DNA of 64,000 nt from Agrostemma githago. Lineage: Eukaryota; Streptophyta; Magnoliopsida; Caryophyllales; Caryophyllaceae. The position numbers were made by a program, and so were the translations under genes. Every line of letters begins with the position of its first letter. Positions within the stretch are counted from its first letter, which is position 1. The DNA lies in contig OY288243.1 in the NCBI GenBank assembly GCA_958450325.1, forward strand, positions 44,904,878 to 44,968,877, given 5' to 3'. Below the pieces are notes generated by a model. The model ran no database searches and was not told the origin of the DNA. It worked only from the letters and a program-made list of their open reading frames with translations. Shown here one piece after another: positions 44,391 to 56,700 of this stretch.

Positions 44391-45194
44391 AAACAGTTCA
44401 AATTGGGATACTGAAATGATTTTATTGCAGAATATATTTGTGGACATGTCATAGGTCCACCCCGACGCGGCCACGCTCGGGTTTGGGGAGGCGAACGAAT
44501 CTCATGTGAGATGGATCTCGAGTTGAAATTTAAATCGAAGTAGGAGTCGCCACTGAACTTTGTGGGAGTTCGGGCCCGTTCGAACCCACTCTATGTCGTA
44601 GTGGGCCGTGCACAAAGTACGACCCATTCCAATTTCAGAGTTTATTGGGTTCGTCCCTTAGCATTGCGATACCGATACCGACATTATCGGTAATCGAGTA
44701 TTGAATGACTCTCTTATGCCAATGGATTCGGACATCCGGAAACCATGGTTCTGAGTAAGGGGTGAGGGTACGTGTTGGGAAGTTCACAAAGAACACCCAA
44801 CCCCGCCCGCACTTAGCGGCCTTTACTAAGATACCGTTCGTTTTTGGTGTACGCGCGTTAGTTCAACGATTGGATGATATGCAAACAAGGCTTTTTAGAC
44901 TAAACATGTGAATTATGTTTGACTGTGTCGTTTAATGCATATTGAACAAAGTTGAAGTTGTTTTAGCATGCGAGATTCGTTTTAGTACAATAAAACATAA
45001 GAGATGCCAAAATAGGAACTAACGCGTTAGTAACGGTTTAAAGAAAAGATTAGAATGATATAAATAATATAAAGCAAGGTTTTGAAAAGATTTGGACACG
45101 TGATAGACTTGACACGTGTTGACCAAAGTCGTAAAAAAGTTTTATCGAAGCTCGAAATAATGTTGAAGGTTCACGGGTTTGTCGTGACAAAGGC

Positions 45195-45375
45195 CACTCG
45201 ATCGAGTCATGGCTGGACTCGACCGAGTGGACCTCTGGAAAAACCTTCTGTTCGGGTTTTGAGATGCCACTCGATCGAGTCATGACGGGACTCGGTTGAG
45301 TGGTCCTCAAAAAAGCTTTCTGGTTCGTTTTTTGGGTGTCACTCGACCGAGTGGCTATTGCACTCGATCAAGTGC
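45195..45375. repeat. CGRYCG palindrome cluster, second cluster of the solo Tat LTR
   Basis: Six copies have cores GATC, GACC and the decayed GGTT. Confidence 0.88.
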
Positions 45376-46353
45376 CCTCTGTTCGAGAGGTGACTCGATT
45401 GCTTTTAATTTTTGAAAACTGATAAATTTGTTAAGTCGTGTAAAAAGATGGCATAATTTATAACCGACTTAAGATTTTCAAAACTCGTAAATATCCGATA
45501 TTCGACTACGAAATCGATATCCGATATTTAGAGTGATTGGCAGAAAAAAGAGATGTTTTTTTAGAAATTGTTTTGAATTGAAATAAATCCCTCCGCTTTG
45601 TATTGTCGTATTAGTCTTTTTAGGACTGTGTGACAATTACTTCGGCAGCAACGAGAAAAAAAAAAGGTTTTTGAAAACGGTTTTATTTGACTGATTTCTT
45701 TAGATCCGATATTTAACTATAGAGTTGATATCGAATCCTTAGGGACGACTCGTTATTGCTAATTATAGTAGTAATAATATTAGAAACGACACGACGACGA
45801 CGAATGACGACGGACGAGAGAAGAAGAAAGAAGAAGAAAAAAAACGTGAGAAAGGACAGAGAAGAAGAGAGAAAATCGGGATTGGAAACACCCTCAACCT
45901 ATATGCTAAATTCGGTCTCGATTAAGAACTCGTAGTAACGACGCTTGCGTAGGAGGAACGGGAATATAGGAGGAGTTAAGGTGTTGTATTTTTGTATTTG
46001 CCTGAGAATTTCTATGGAAAATCGGGACGGTATTTCGGTATAATTTCCCTAAGGTTTTCTAGAGACTCGGACTGAAGGTTGTGTATGATTGACGTGAATA
46101 ATTGAGGTAGAAGATGTATGTTGTAGATGTGTAATTGTATGTGATGATTTGTGTCTCAATTGTGTTGCGAGGGTGGGGTATTTATAGGATGGGATACCTC
46201 CACTCAGGATAGGAGATTTCTAGTGTTTGGATAGGAGAAGTGGTTTCTTGCAAAGTAAGAAAGCAACAGTTGGGAGGAAGTATGATTCCGCTTGTGGATA
46301 GGAGTAGTTGTTTAAAGAGGAAGAAAACTCCCGGTTTTTGGCTGAAAAAGAGG

Positions 46354-46465
46354 TCAGTCGATCGATTGGTTCATGGAACTCGATCGAGTGCCTGGTCTAA
46401 ACTTGGATATGGCTGTTTTTTGTGATCCCACTAGACCGAGTGAGCACTCCACTCAATCGAGTGGA
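46354..46465. repeat. CGRYCG palindrome cluster, U3 of the solo Tat LTR
   Basis: Four copies are present, one with altered arms (CAGTCGATCGATTG at about 46355). The minus-strand TATA box (CTATAAATAC) is near 46179-46187. Confidence 0.85.
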
Positions 46466-46885
46466 GCTGGACGGGTGACATAATTCTTCAAAAGATAAAA
46501 CTCTATCTCTTACGGAATTGTTTATTATTTTTTTGTAGTTGATTTTTCTGAGGAATCTGATTTCGACTTGGCTTCTCGAACATTGCGTCAGATATTTTTG
46601 GCCCGGGAATTGGCTTTGACCGGGGTTTGACTCGGTTGCTAAAAGATGGTTTTGCCCTTGGTCTCGATTTTGACCCAAATTAGTCTCATTTGACTGGAAA
46701 CGACTCACTGAGCCTGAATTTGAGGTCGGTTTTGTGAGATTTTTACTCCGCTAAAAGCTCGCGCTAATTACTATTGATTCCGAGTCCAGAAACGAGCGTA
46801 TTAAGGCATGTTTACGTCCGATCATCATCGGGTGTTCTTTGGAAACTGTTATAGACACCTAGCGGTCAAAATGTGGGTGTCTACA

Positions 46886-47460
46886 ATAGTCATGTTATTG
46901 ACTTTAACTATTAACATTGTGTATTGATTGGAAGATCCACCACCAACAACAACCACCCCCGTCAGCCACGCACCCACGGCACCCAACGAATTAACGTTGA
47001 TCGAAATATCATAATTATTAAACCCTAATTAACGAGATAATTAATGATATAACTAAACCTGAGCGCTGAACGAAATACCGTAATTATTAAACTATAATTA
47101 ACGAAGTAATTAATAATATAATTAAACTATAAACAAGATAATTAACTAGAAAATCTAAATTAGTTGTTCCATGTCGAATAGCTTACGATAATGATGAAGT
47201 GCTAGATTAATTTGGCTAGGTTAAATGGTTTTTTTTTAAAAGAGAAGGGTAAACACGGAAATAAAAGTGACAAAATGTGTACAACGAAGTAAAACCCGTG
47301 TATGAAATAGCAATTCCGTATATTATTGTCATATGACTTTTAATTTCATTCATCAATTTTTCGGTTACAATATTGAGATCTTAATGGTACATAATGTAAT
47401 TACTTTGTTCAATTTTGATCGAGCTTTAAGAGCATATGAGAAAGCGTCAGAAAAAAAATG
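46886..47460. other. Intergenic spacer between two Tat insertions
   Basis: No gene was found. Near 46995-47130, words such as ATAATTATTAAAC and AACGA.GTAATTAATRATAT repeat imperfectly. Confidence 0.5.
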
Positions 47461-47848
47461 TGTAGACACCCGCATTTTGACTGCCAGGTGTCTATGGTAG
47501 TTTCCCAAAAAACACCCGATGATGATCGGACACTAACGTGTTTCTGCGCGCTCGGATATGGGCTCAAATCCCATAGTTGTTGGCTAAAGCACTTATGGAG
47601 TACACATCTCACAAAACAGACCTCAAATCCAGGCCCAGTGGACCGTTCCGAGTCAAACTAGACTAATTTGGGCCAAAACCGACACCGGAAATAAAATCGA
47701 CTTTTAGCGATTGGGTCAACCCCGGTCAAAGTCGTTTCCGAAACATATAAAACAGCCTTTCAAAACATCAAAAGTCCAAGTCAAATACAAACTCATCAAA
47801 AACCCAAGTCGTGGCCCAAAACAGTGGACCCGCGCGACCCAGCTGGGC

Positions 47849-47954
47849 CACTCGATCGAGTGCCCCCTCCACTCGATCGAGTGGTCCTGTTTCAAGGCCG
47901 ACTGCTGGCACAACGGGCCACTCGACCGAGTCAGCTGGTTACTCGGTCGAGTAA
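47849..47954. repeat. CGRYCG palindrome cluster, U3 of the Tat2 LTR
   Basis: Four copies occur: GATC, GATC, GACC and GGTC cores with CACT or TACT arms. The last ends 27 bp before the TATA box. Confidence 0.92.
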
Positions 47955-47980
47955 CCCTAGCCGGGTGCCTTGATTTTGCC

Positions 47981-47987
47981 TATATAA
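47981..47987 (+). promoter_or_regulatory. Tat2 LTR TATA box
   Basis: TATATAA lies directly downstream of the palindrome cluster. A C/A-rich leader with CCCTAA words follows. Confidence 0.7.
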
Positions 47988-49058
47988 GCACACCCATACA
48001 CAACCCTAAAGACAACTTCAACATCTTTGACACAACTTTACAAACCCTAATTCTACCCTAATCAACTACTCAACCCTAATACTACACTCAAGCCCTAACC
48101 CTAGTACCTAGGAGGCAAACCTAAACCACCACAACTTAATCTACATACTCGAAACTCCCGTGCAAGCCGCCACTACGAGTCCAGTCCGAGCATAAGGAAC
48201 ATGTAGGTTGAGGGTGTCAAAACCCCGTTTCTTCCCTTTTCTCTTTTTTTCTCCCGTCGTGCGTCGTTTTGTCGTCGTCGTCGTCTTCTTTTTATTTACG
48301 TTATTCGCATACTAATATCGCTAATATCAATAGTATAATTAGTATCAAAAGACATTAAAATACTCGTCGATTTGTGTCGAGTGCGAAGGATGTCAGGATA
48401 AGGAAACCCGAATATACAAGTGTACTGCACACAGCGTTGCCGGTCGCTTATCCTGACACCCTAGCATTTGATTATAGAAACGGGTCAATTTCAACAATAA
48501 TTCGTTTATTTTCGTTTGCATCGCATATTGCATCGCTTTTCTAAAAACCTTCTTCAAAACACATATTTTTAAGGGTCGAAACCCGTTGACGCGGATCCGG
48601 CATCACAATCCCTAGGGATTTATTTCGATGTCGGAAAAGCCGAGGGAATCAAGTCTTTCAATTCTAGCATAGTGTCAATCTCGTAGATTCGATACTAATT
48701 CCATAATTAGACGCCGAATCTAGCGATCTAAGTCACATAAGTTAACTAATGCGATTTTTTTCGTTGATGCTAAAATAATTGTCAATACAATTCATTAGAA
48801 TTACGGCATTATTAAACGCGGAGGAAATCTATCATATCGCGGTAGTTAATTTAAGGTGACTTAAATTAATTTTCCATTATTTTCATTCTAGTATTCCATA
48901 TCGATTCAATAATCGAATATGGGATACAACGAGTATGTAATTTCGGAATTGAGCATAAATTCACTAATATTTAAGCCCAATTCGTCAAATCGTCAAGATC
49001 AAAAGCAATTTCGAAATCGGTAATTAAAATTGCAAACGAACCTGGTTCGTACAGGTGC

Positions 49059-49260
49059 CACTCGACCGAGTGCCTATGCCACTCGATCGAGTGACATCAC
49101 CAAAACCAGGACAGAATGTCTCTACGACCTCCACTCAGTCGAGTCTCACAGTGACTCGGTCGAGTTGGTCAATAACTCGGTCGAGTAGGGTCGTAAAATC
49201 CGGACAGAACCTTTTTCAGAGGTCCACTCGGTCGATTCCCACAATGACTAGGTCGAGTGG
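49059..49260. repeat. CGRYCG palindrome cluster, second cluster of the Tat2 LTR
   Basis: Seven copies lie in about 200 bp. Some are decayed in one arm, for example CACTCAGTCGAGTC near 49131. Confidence 0.9.
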
Positions 49261-49485
49261 CCCTTTATCACGTTAAACCGTGAGTCCTACAATAGCATTC
49301 GAGTCTCGTTAATCGTTTTTTCGTGACTTAAGTCAACACGTGCATAATCTATCACCTGAAACACCTTTTTCAAAACCATGCATCAACTCGCTAGCACCAT
49401 TCTACATATTTCACTATTTCATAAACCGTTATATCGTTACTAACGCGTTTATTGTTTCTCTTGTCAATTTTGGTTGTTTATTTTA

Positions 49486-50162
49486 GGAATATTTTCCACG
49501 GTACCCTCGAACTTTGACACATTACACATGGTACCCCTCATTTTATGTTTGTTCCTATGGTAACCTTGTATTTTGCATTTAGGGCTTATGGAACCCCTGA
49601 TCAATTTTCCGTCATAACGGCGTTAAAAGTTAGTTTAGTTAAAGTGATTAATTTTAATTTTTTTTGTGAAATTAGTTAGAAAATTAATGAAATTCAAATT
49701 AAAATAGTTTAAAATTGAGGAAATGTCCATGGTACCATGTATTTTCAATATTTTAACCATGGTACAATTGTATTTTCAATTTTTTGTCCATGGTACCCTT
49801 GTGGTTTCAATTATTTGCCCATGGTGCCTCTAAATGAATTGTAACCACAAGGGTACCATGTGCAAATAATTTAAAATATAAGGGTACCATGACTAAAACA
49901 TTGAAAACACAGGGGTACCATGGACATTCTCTTAATTTTCAATTATTTTAATTAAAGTTCGTTAATTGTTCTAAATAATTTTTTCTCTTAAACAAAAATA
50001 ATCACTTTATCTAAACTAACTTTTAAAACCGTTATGATAGAAAATTGATCAGGGTACCATGGGTACTAAACACAAAACACAAGATTACCATAGGAACAAA
50101 CTTAAAATGAGGGGTACCATGTGTAACGTGTCAAAGTTCGAGGGTACCGTGAGAAATATCCC
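49486..50162. mobile_element. MULE-type foldback MITE
   Basis: It is a 677-bp insertion flanked by a perfect 9-bp target duplication TTTATTTTA (49477-49485 and 50163-50171), the length typical of Mutator-like elements. The uninterrupted sequence is seen in the other Tat LTRs. The ends are long inverted repeats: GGAATATTTTCCACGG at the left, GGGATATTTCTCACGG in reverse complement at the right. Pairing continues for at least 150 bp and in weaker form to the centre. The interior repeats GGTACCATG-type words every 30-40 bp. It encodes no transposase. Confidence 0.92.
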
Positions 50163-50730
50163 TTTATTTTATTGTACTAAAATGAACCCACATGCTAAAA
50201 TTCAACTTTGACGTTAGAATTAATTGCATTAAATCGACATAGAAACCCTTTCAATTACATTCACATGCTTAGGGAAAATAATCTTTGCATATCATTTTCC
50301 CGTTTAACTAACGCGCGTATTCGAAAGTCAATCGATATCCTAGTAGAGGCCGATAGTGCGGGTGGGTTTGGGTGTCCTTCGTGGGCTTCCCAACACGTAC
50401 CCTCACCCCTTACTCAGAACCTCGGTTTCCGGATTCCCGAAACCGTTGGCGCACGAGAGTCATTCAACACACGATATCCGATAATGTCGATATCGGTATC
50501 AAATGCTAAGGGACGAACCCAATAAGCTCTGACATCGGAAATGGGCCGTATTTTGTACACGACCCACTACGACATAGAGTGGGTTCGAACGGGCCTGAAC
50601 TCCCAAAAAGTTCGGTGGCGACTCCACTTCGATTTAAATTTCCATTCGATCCGTTTCATATGGAGATTCATTCGCCTACCCAAACCCGCGCGTAGCCGCG
50701 TCGGGGTGGACCTATGTCATGTCCACAATT

Positions 50731-50748
50731 TGGCGACTCCGCTGGGGA
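50731..50748 (+). promoter_or_regulatory. Tat2 primer-binding site
   Basis: TGGCGACTCCGCTGGGGA lies three bases after the LTR. Confidence 0.85.
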
Positions 50749-51795
50749 TTAACTGATGCGTGACTTACCATCGGCATCCTCAGGGTGAGACTCGAATAGA
50801 AATCATTTGGCTTGTACAATACGCGTTTTAGTTTTACGGTTCATGCATAACCCATATTTTCCCGGGCCGGTACTGGTGACCGACGTCTCACTATACCATT
50901 GATGTACTCCAATATGGATATGTCAAAAGGTGTCCATAGTCGATTCGAGTGTGTTTCGCAGCATGTTCTAAGCTCAACTCGACTTAGAGAGTCCGTCCTG
51001 ATCAACGTCTAGACTATGTACACTGGTATTGACCCTCTTAGACCGACCGAGACTTACTGTAGAGCATACATGGCGTCGTTATAATGCTTGTGTGACTACG
51101 TGCTATTTGGTTTCCGTGTTGTTTTCAAAAACCATCACTTTTCAAAATTGCATCTTTTTCAAGATATTCAATTTTCAAAACCCGGGTCGCATGCCGATTA
51201 TGATTTTACTCAAAATAGCCTATTTTCTAGACGGTATGCTGCCCAATTCAAAACTCGAAATTACTTTCAAACTTTCAAAACCCGTGGCCCAATACTCTTT
51301 TCGTTTTTTTCGAAAATTGGGCCCTCCACCGAGTTTTCTCGGATCTTCAAAAACAATCCATTTTCAAAACTTTCCTCTTCTTAGGACTTCCCGTATTTAG
51401 CAGTGTCGGGTCATGTCGTAAGTTGTCAAGGTCTTCAGCGTCGAAACTCTGTCGATCTTACATCACGGGTTTCTTCCCTATCCCAGTCCGCCTTATTAGA
51501 CTAAGGCAAGGCCCACCTACGTAGGACAAACCCCTACAAAGGAGGGCCTGTTTACAAAATCGAGTCAAAAGTCTGGGGATGTCTCACGTGAACCTTATTT
51601 CGAACAAGACTCGGCCCACTCGCCGAATCCTAAGGAAGACCCACACTTCACAAGTCACCCGTCTAGGTGTCTTTTCTCGAGTCATTTCCCTTTTAGTCTT
51701 GTTCGGGATGTACCTTCTATTCCGGGATTCGGGCTAGTTTATGATTACGTGGTGTTCTTACAGACAGGCCACCCGAAACCAGACATCAACGACAA
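50749..51795 (+). other. Tat2 untranslated leader
   Basis: It has no recognisable gene. The segment 51109-51430 is low-complexity, built on TTTTCAAAA-like words, and is absent from Tat1. The rest is colinear with the Tat1 leader. Confidence 0.75.
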
Positions 51796-52925
51796 ATGGA
51801 TCAACTCAAGGACGCGTTGGCCAAGATCGAGACTCAACTGACCTCCATCCAAGCTAGCCAAGCAACGTTAGACACCCGGTTGAGCGCCGTAGAAAAGACG
51901 ACCCCTGTTGACGGGTCAGAGACCTATGGGCCCATAGCTGAACTTAACAGCGTTGTTCGCAGCCTCGAAGAACAAGTTCACCTGTCGACGAACAACTCGA
52001 TCCACACCAAAAATGCTCGTTCCTATTCACCTTTGAATGACGAGCTGCCTGCTAACCTCAACCTTACGGGAATTTCGATGTTTGAGGGTACTGAAGACCC
52101 GGTCCATCACATCCGGGCTTTCAAAGACTTTATGGCGGTCAAGGGGATAAAATCCGCCATGTTCAAGCACTTATACCCTTCCTCTCTCAAGAAGCACCCT
52201 AAGGCCTGGTTCTATAGGCTTGACCTCAATAAATATAAGACTTGGGATGATGTGGCGACCGAATTTGCTCGAAATTACGCCGACAATACTGAAATCCAGA
52301 CTACAATGCGTACTCTGGAAGTGATGGCCCAAGAGCCCAAAGAAGGGTTCACCAAATATCTACAACGATGGCGGGCCGAGAGTGTGAAGCTGGTCGAAAA
52401 GCCCAGTGAGAAGATCCTAGTGGAAGCTTTTGTCAAGAACTTTCTCCCATCCTACCGGGTCCATCTCCGGTACGCTGTTATCCCTAATTTTGCTACCCTA
52501 ACTGAAATGGGTACAAGGATCGAGGACGACTTAAGATTAGAGAGCCTGACTAAGGCCTCTACCAAGGGCTATCAAAGGGCAATTTCATCTACAAAAAAGC
52601 CCACACTCGCAGCTGCAACTCGCAGCATCTTTGATGAGGTAAACCTGCTTGACACCTCATCCAAAAAGAATACACCAAATTGGGTATTCACAGATATAGG
52701 GACTACCTATACTTATGCCTTACAAAGGCTATCTTCAAAGGGTCTGATCCAGCCAATAGGCCTGATGCCCGAGCTTCCAGTGGAGATGGGCATGATATAA
52801 CGCCCAAGCCTACTGCCAATATCATCGTGGTAATGGGCATGATACTGAAAAGAGCTGGAAACTGAATCATCTAATCCAGGACCTGATCGAGAGCGGGAAG
52901 ATCCTGTTACCCGGAGACAAGCCGA
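51796..52925 (+). pseudogene. Tat2 gag, frameshifted near the zinc knuckle
   Basis: The ATG is at 51796 and the frame is open for 334 codons, to 52800. The coiled-coil N-terminus and the capsid-like domain (VHHIRAFKDFMAV, KHPKAWFYRL, FTKYLQRWRAESVKL) are intact. A frameshift near 52770 moves the zinc knuckle into another frame. There it reads CQYHRGNGHDTEKS, so the last Cys ligand is replaced by Ser (Tat1 has Cys). Confidence 0.85.
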
Positions 52926-53684
52926 GTAACAAAGAAAACCCGTTCAGCGCCCACGCAATATTCACCGGTGAGGTAATTGACTATTCTCACCTCATCTCCC
53001 CCTATATCCCACAAATTAACGGGATATGGTTCGATGACGAGGATGATTTATACCTAACCAAAGGGGAAGCTGTCCCCATCACCCTTGAAGAGGTCCGAAA
53101 GGCTAAGTCCAAAGCCTTAGCCACCAACCACCTCGCCGCAGCTGGGCGTTCTATTCCTGCATCCGTCACTGAACCTGCCAGGACAGAACCTACCCTTGAA
53201 GAACCAAGCAACGACACCTCTTTGGTCCAACAAATGAAAAGGGTTCGAGCTGACTTAACCATATGGCAATTACTAGTTAGCTCACAAGCTCATCGGGAAG
53301 CACTGACTAAGGCTCTCGATGAAATCAAGGTCGACTCACAGGTTACCCCTACTGAGATGGTAGCCACTATTATGCCTTATCTCAAAGGCAAGTCCAAGGA
53401 AGAGGGCCCACTCATCACTTTCTCCGAGTCTGATCTGCCAGCGTTCAGGCCCAATCATAATCTTGCCCTATAAATTACGGTCACTTGCCGAGGGAAGTAC
53501 CTCCGAATGACCCTGATCGGTGATGGGTCCGCTGTAAATGTCCTACCTCTAAGGATCGCTAAAGCTCTCGGCATCACCGATGCCGACTACCTCCCTAGAG
53601 CACAGACTATCCAGGCTTTCGACGGAAGCCCAAAACCGGTGGCCGGGGCCGTTAAGTTAACAATAATAACGGGCCCAATCGAGA
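52926..53684 (+). pseudogene. Tat2 protease, with altered active site
   Basis: The frame continues with HAIFTGEVIDYSHLI and later ALTKALDEIKVDSQV. A stop TAA follows HNLAL at 53471, then the active-site loop reads IGDGSAVNVLPL. Tat1 has IDDGSAVNVLPL, so the residue aligned with the catalytic Asp is Gly here. The frame is cut by LINE B inside the segment KELEF and resumes at 58458. Confidence 0.8.
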
Positions 53685-53753
53685 AAGAGTTGGAGTTCCT
53701 TTTTTTTTTGGTAAAGGTAAGTATATTGCTAAAATGGATTTACAATATGGAAT

Positions 53754-56700
53754 TTACAACGGACTCACAAGACTCTCAAGGAAATTGGAGTCTCTAGCGC
53801 CTAATTTGTAAACTTTCTTACTATTACAAAAGATCTGAAAATCTTTAACTAATATACTAGCAAGGACATCCGGTTTGGTCAGATGAGACTCCAGTATGCT
53901 TTTATTCCTTTGGTTCCATATGTGGTATACTAGAGCATTGATAATTCCATTTTTAACAGCTCTCTCCAGTTTCGATCCTTTGAGTCGGTTCCATCCAGTG
54001 TCGGTCAGGCTAATGTTGCAATTCCACCCACACTTCCTCTTCACTTCTTCAATCAGTCGCTCGCTGTACTCACACTAGGTAAAGAGATGTTCAATGATCT
54101 CTTGTTCAGTCTCACAAATGGAGCAGCGAGCTTCGTTAATGATACCCAGATTCAGTAACTTGTCTTTGACGTTGAGGGCTTGATGCTTGTGCAACCAAGC
54201 GATAAACTGATGCTTCGGTAAAGACCAATTTGACCAGATTTGAGGGTGCCAATTGACCCGAGCTTTCCTATTCCTCAGGAAATCATAAGCGGCAGCAATA
54301 CAGTAAGTATTTCGTCCGTGATTAGAAGAATCGTGGTATTGGACCAGTCTGTCTCTAGCCGGACAAATTTTCCGCCATACCCAACTAGAATCCATTAAAG
54401 GTTGATAGTCATTCCAATTTCTCCCTTTCAGATAGACATGATGTACCCAACGAACCCACAATTTGCGTTGACAATTACTAACCCACCAGGCAAGTTTTCC
54501 AATGCCGCCTTATTCCAGGTTGAATTTTGTCGAAGGTTGAGGCCTCCTTCCCTAATAGGATTACAGATTTTGTCCCAAGCAACCATGGGGGAACGGTGGT
54601 AGTCAACCCCTCCATCCCATAAGTAATTCCTGCATATAGAATCAATCTGTTTCATTACGGTGGAAGGGATGATAAAGATAGAGGCCCAATATGAATGAAG
54701 ATTAGATAAGACACTCTTGATCATAACCAGTCTTCCAGTGTAGGATAGCTTCCGGGTGCCAAATCTCCGAATACGTTCCATTAAATTATGAACATTCGGC
54801 TGACATTGAAGAATGGTAAGTTTGGAAGCTTTTATGAGAACTCCTAAATACATGGAAGGCAGTGACCCCTCCGTGCAAACCGAGACCTGCAAAATGTCGT
54901 TTTTCACGTTATTCGGAACCCCGTTAAAATAAACATTCGACTTCCCTTTGCTCATATTAAGACCAGTCGCTGCGGAAAAGGAAGAGAAGGATCTCAGGAG
55001 GACCATCATAGAAGAGACATCCCCTTTAGAGAAAAGGAGAAGGTCATCGGCGAACATCAGATTAGTGAGCTTCATAGGCTTACACATGGGGTGGAAATTG
55101 AACTGGTTTTGCACCGTGGTAAGGCTTAGGATACGTGTCAGGTACTCCATACAAAGAGTAAAACGAAGAGGGGAAAAGGGATCCCCTTGTCTAAGACCCC
55201 GACGACCTTGAAAGAATCCGAAGCTCTCTCCATTCAAACTAAGGCTGTAGGACGCAGTAGTACAGCATTGCATCACTTGTTTTATGAATAGGCTCGGCAT
55301 TTCTATAGCGTTCATCATTTGTTCAATGAAACTCCACTCCACGGAGTCATAAGCTTTATGGAGATCGATTTTGAAAAGGCATCGTGGAGAGACGCTCTTT
55401 CTGTTATAAAACCGGACTATATCTTGGCAGATTAGGATATTCTCCAAGATACTCCTTCCCTTGATGAAGCCTCCTTGGGTAGGTGAAATGATGTCAGGTA
55501 GGACAGCTGCAAGACGCGCACATAGCAGTTTGGAAATAGTCTTATAAATAATGTTGCAACAGGCTATGGGCCTGAATTGCAAGACTGAAGAGGGGCGGTC
55601 AACCTTAGGAATTAAGGTGATACTTGTTGTGTTCATTTGCTTTAGAAGGTGACCTGAGGAGAAGAAATCTGTAATGGCCTCAACAATCTCAGAACCAATT
55701 ACATCCCAGGAATCTTTGAAGAATTTGCTTGAGTAGCCATCGGGACCAGGAGATTTATCATCCGGAATGCTAAAGAGGGTGTTTTTTATTTCTTCATCAG
55801 TGACAGGCTTCTCGAGGATCTGTCGATGTTGAGCGTTGCACCTGGGACCTTGATTAATTATTGACCGACAAACGGGCCTGAAATTGGAGCTTTCCCCTAG
55901 TAAATTCTTGTAATAATTAAGGAAGGCTTCTTGAATCACATCCTGATCTGTATGAATAATTCCTTTGGCGTCCTGAATTTGGTTTACTGTATTCTAGACC
56001 TGATCGCACCATGGAAGAATTTAGAATTCTGGTCGCCTTCCTTCAACCAGTTGCATTTAGTTTTCTGTTTTAGAAACTCCATTCGGGCATCGTGGAGTCT
56101 GGCGTACTCATCAGCAGCATTCGCCTCTTGTTTTCGCAGATCCTCACAAGAGGGATTGTTATGAAGACTTACTTGCAAAGAGAGGAGTTTTGTCTGAGCT
56201 ATGTCTGCAGCCTTCTCGATATCCGAGAAATGTTCTCTATTTAGATCTTTGAGCGGCTTCTTAAGACGTTGCAGCTTGTTTGCAACACAATACATTTTAG
56301 TGCCTGTAATCTTCTGTTTCCAGGAGTCAGAGACAATACTTTTAAAATTTGTGGCGTTGCTCCACATGTTAAAGTACTTGAAGGATCTCTTTCTAGTCGT
56401 CTCTCCATTACCATTCGAGATCAAACAAGGGCAGTGGTCAAAGAGTCCTTCCGACATGAAGCTAGCAAGGTAATTCTCTCTATCCCTTATCCAATCTTGG
56501 TTAACCAAGCATCTATCCAATCTGGAGAAGACCCTATCCTCAGGTTTCTGTTTATTATTCCTAGTGTAATAGGAGCTTGCTGCAGTACAGTCCATTAGCT
56601 CGCAATCATCAATGCAATTCTGGAATGGAATGGCTTCAGCAAGGGCAAAGTTACCGCCAAGTCTTTCTTCCGGTTTGAGAACACAGTTAAAATCGCCCCC

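Larger units (their letters stand above)
41416..44438. other. AT-rich intergenic DNA
   Basis: No credible gene was found. It contains a (TA)n tract, a GA/GT microsatellite and a GC-rich minisatellite, listed separately. Near 42977 and 43468 are weakly matching inverted stretches (CTAACGGGTGTTTAC against CTAACGAGTTTTTAC) that could be the ends of a decayed MITE of about 490 bp. Confidence 0.55.
44439..46885 (-). mobile_element. Solo LTR of a Tat element
   Basis: It is 2447 bp with the full family termini (TGTGGACATG at 44439, GTGTCTACA at 46885, minus orientation). It is flanked by near-matching 5-bp duplications, ATATT (44434-44438) and ATAGT (46886-46890). No PBS or internal sequence follows. 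It is more diverged than the Tat1 and Tat2 LTRs and so older. Confidence 0.88.
47461..50727 (+). repeat. Tat2 5' LTR, enlarged by a MULE-type insertion
   Basis: It starts TGTAGACACCCGCATTTTGA and ends ATGTCCACA. It is 3267 bp as it stands. Removing the 677-bp insertion and one 9-bp duplication gives 2581 bp, the family's normal size. Confidence 0.95.

Noticed and set aside
51029..51400. Two overlapping frames in the Tat2 leader
   Set aside because: They run through low-complexity TTTTCAAAA sequence, are absent from Tat1, and show no domain.
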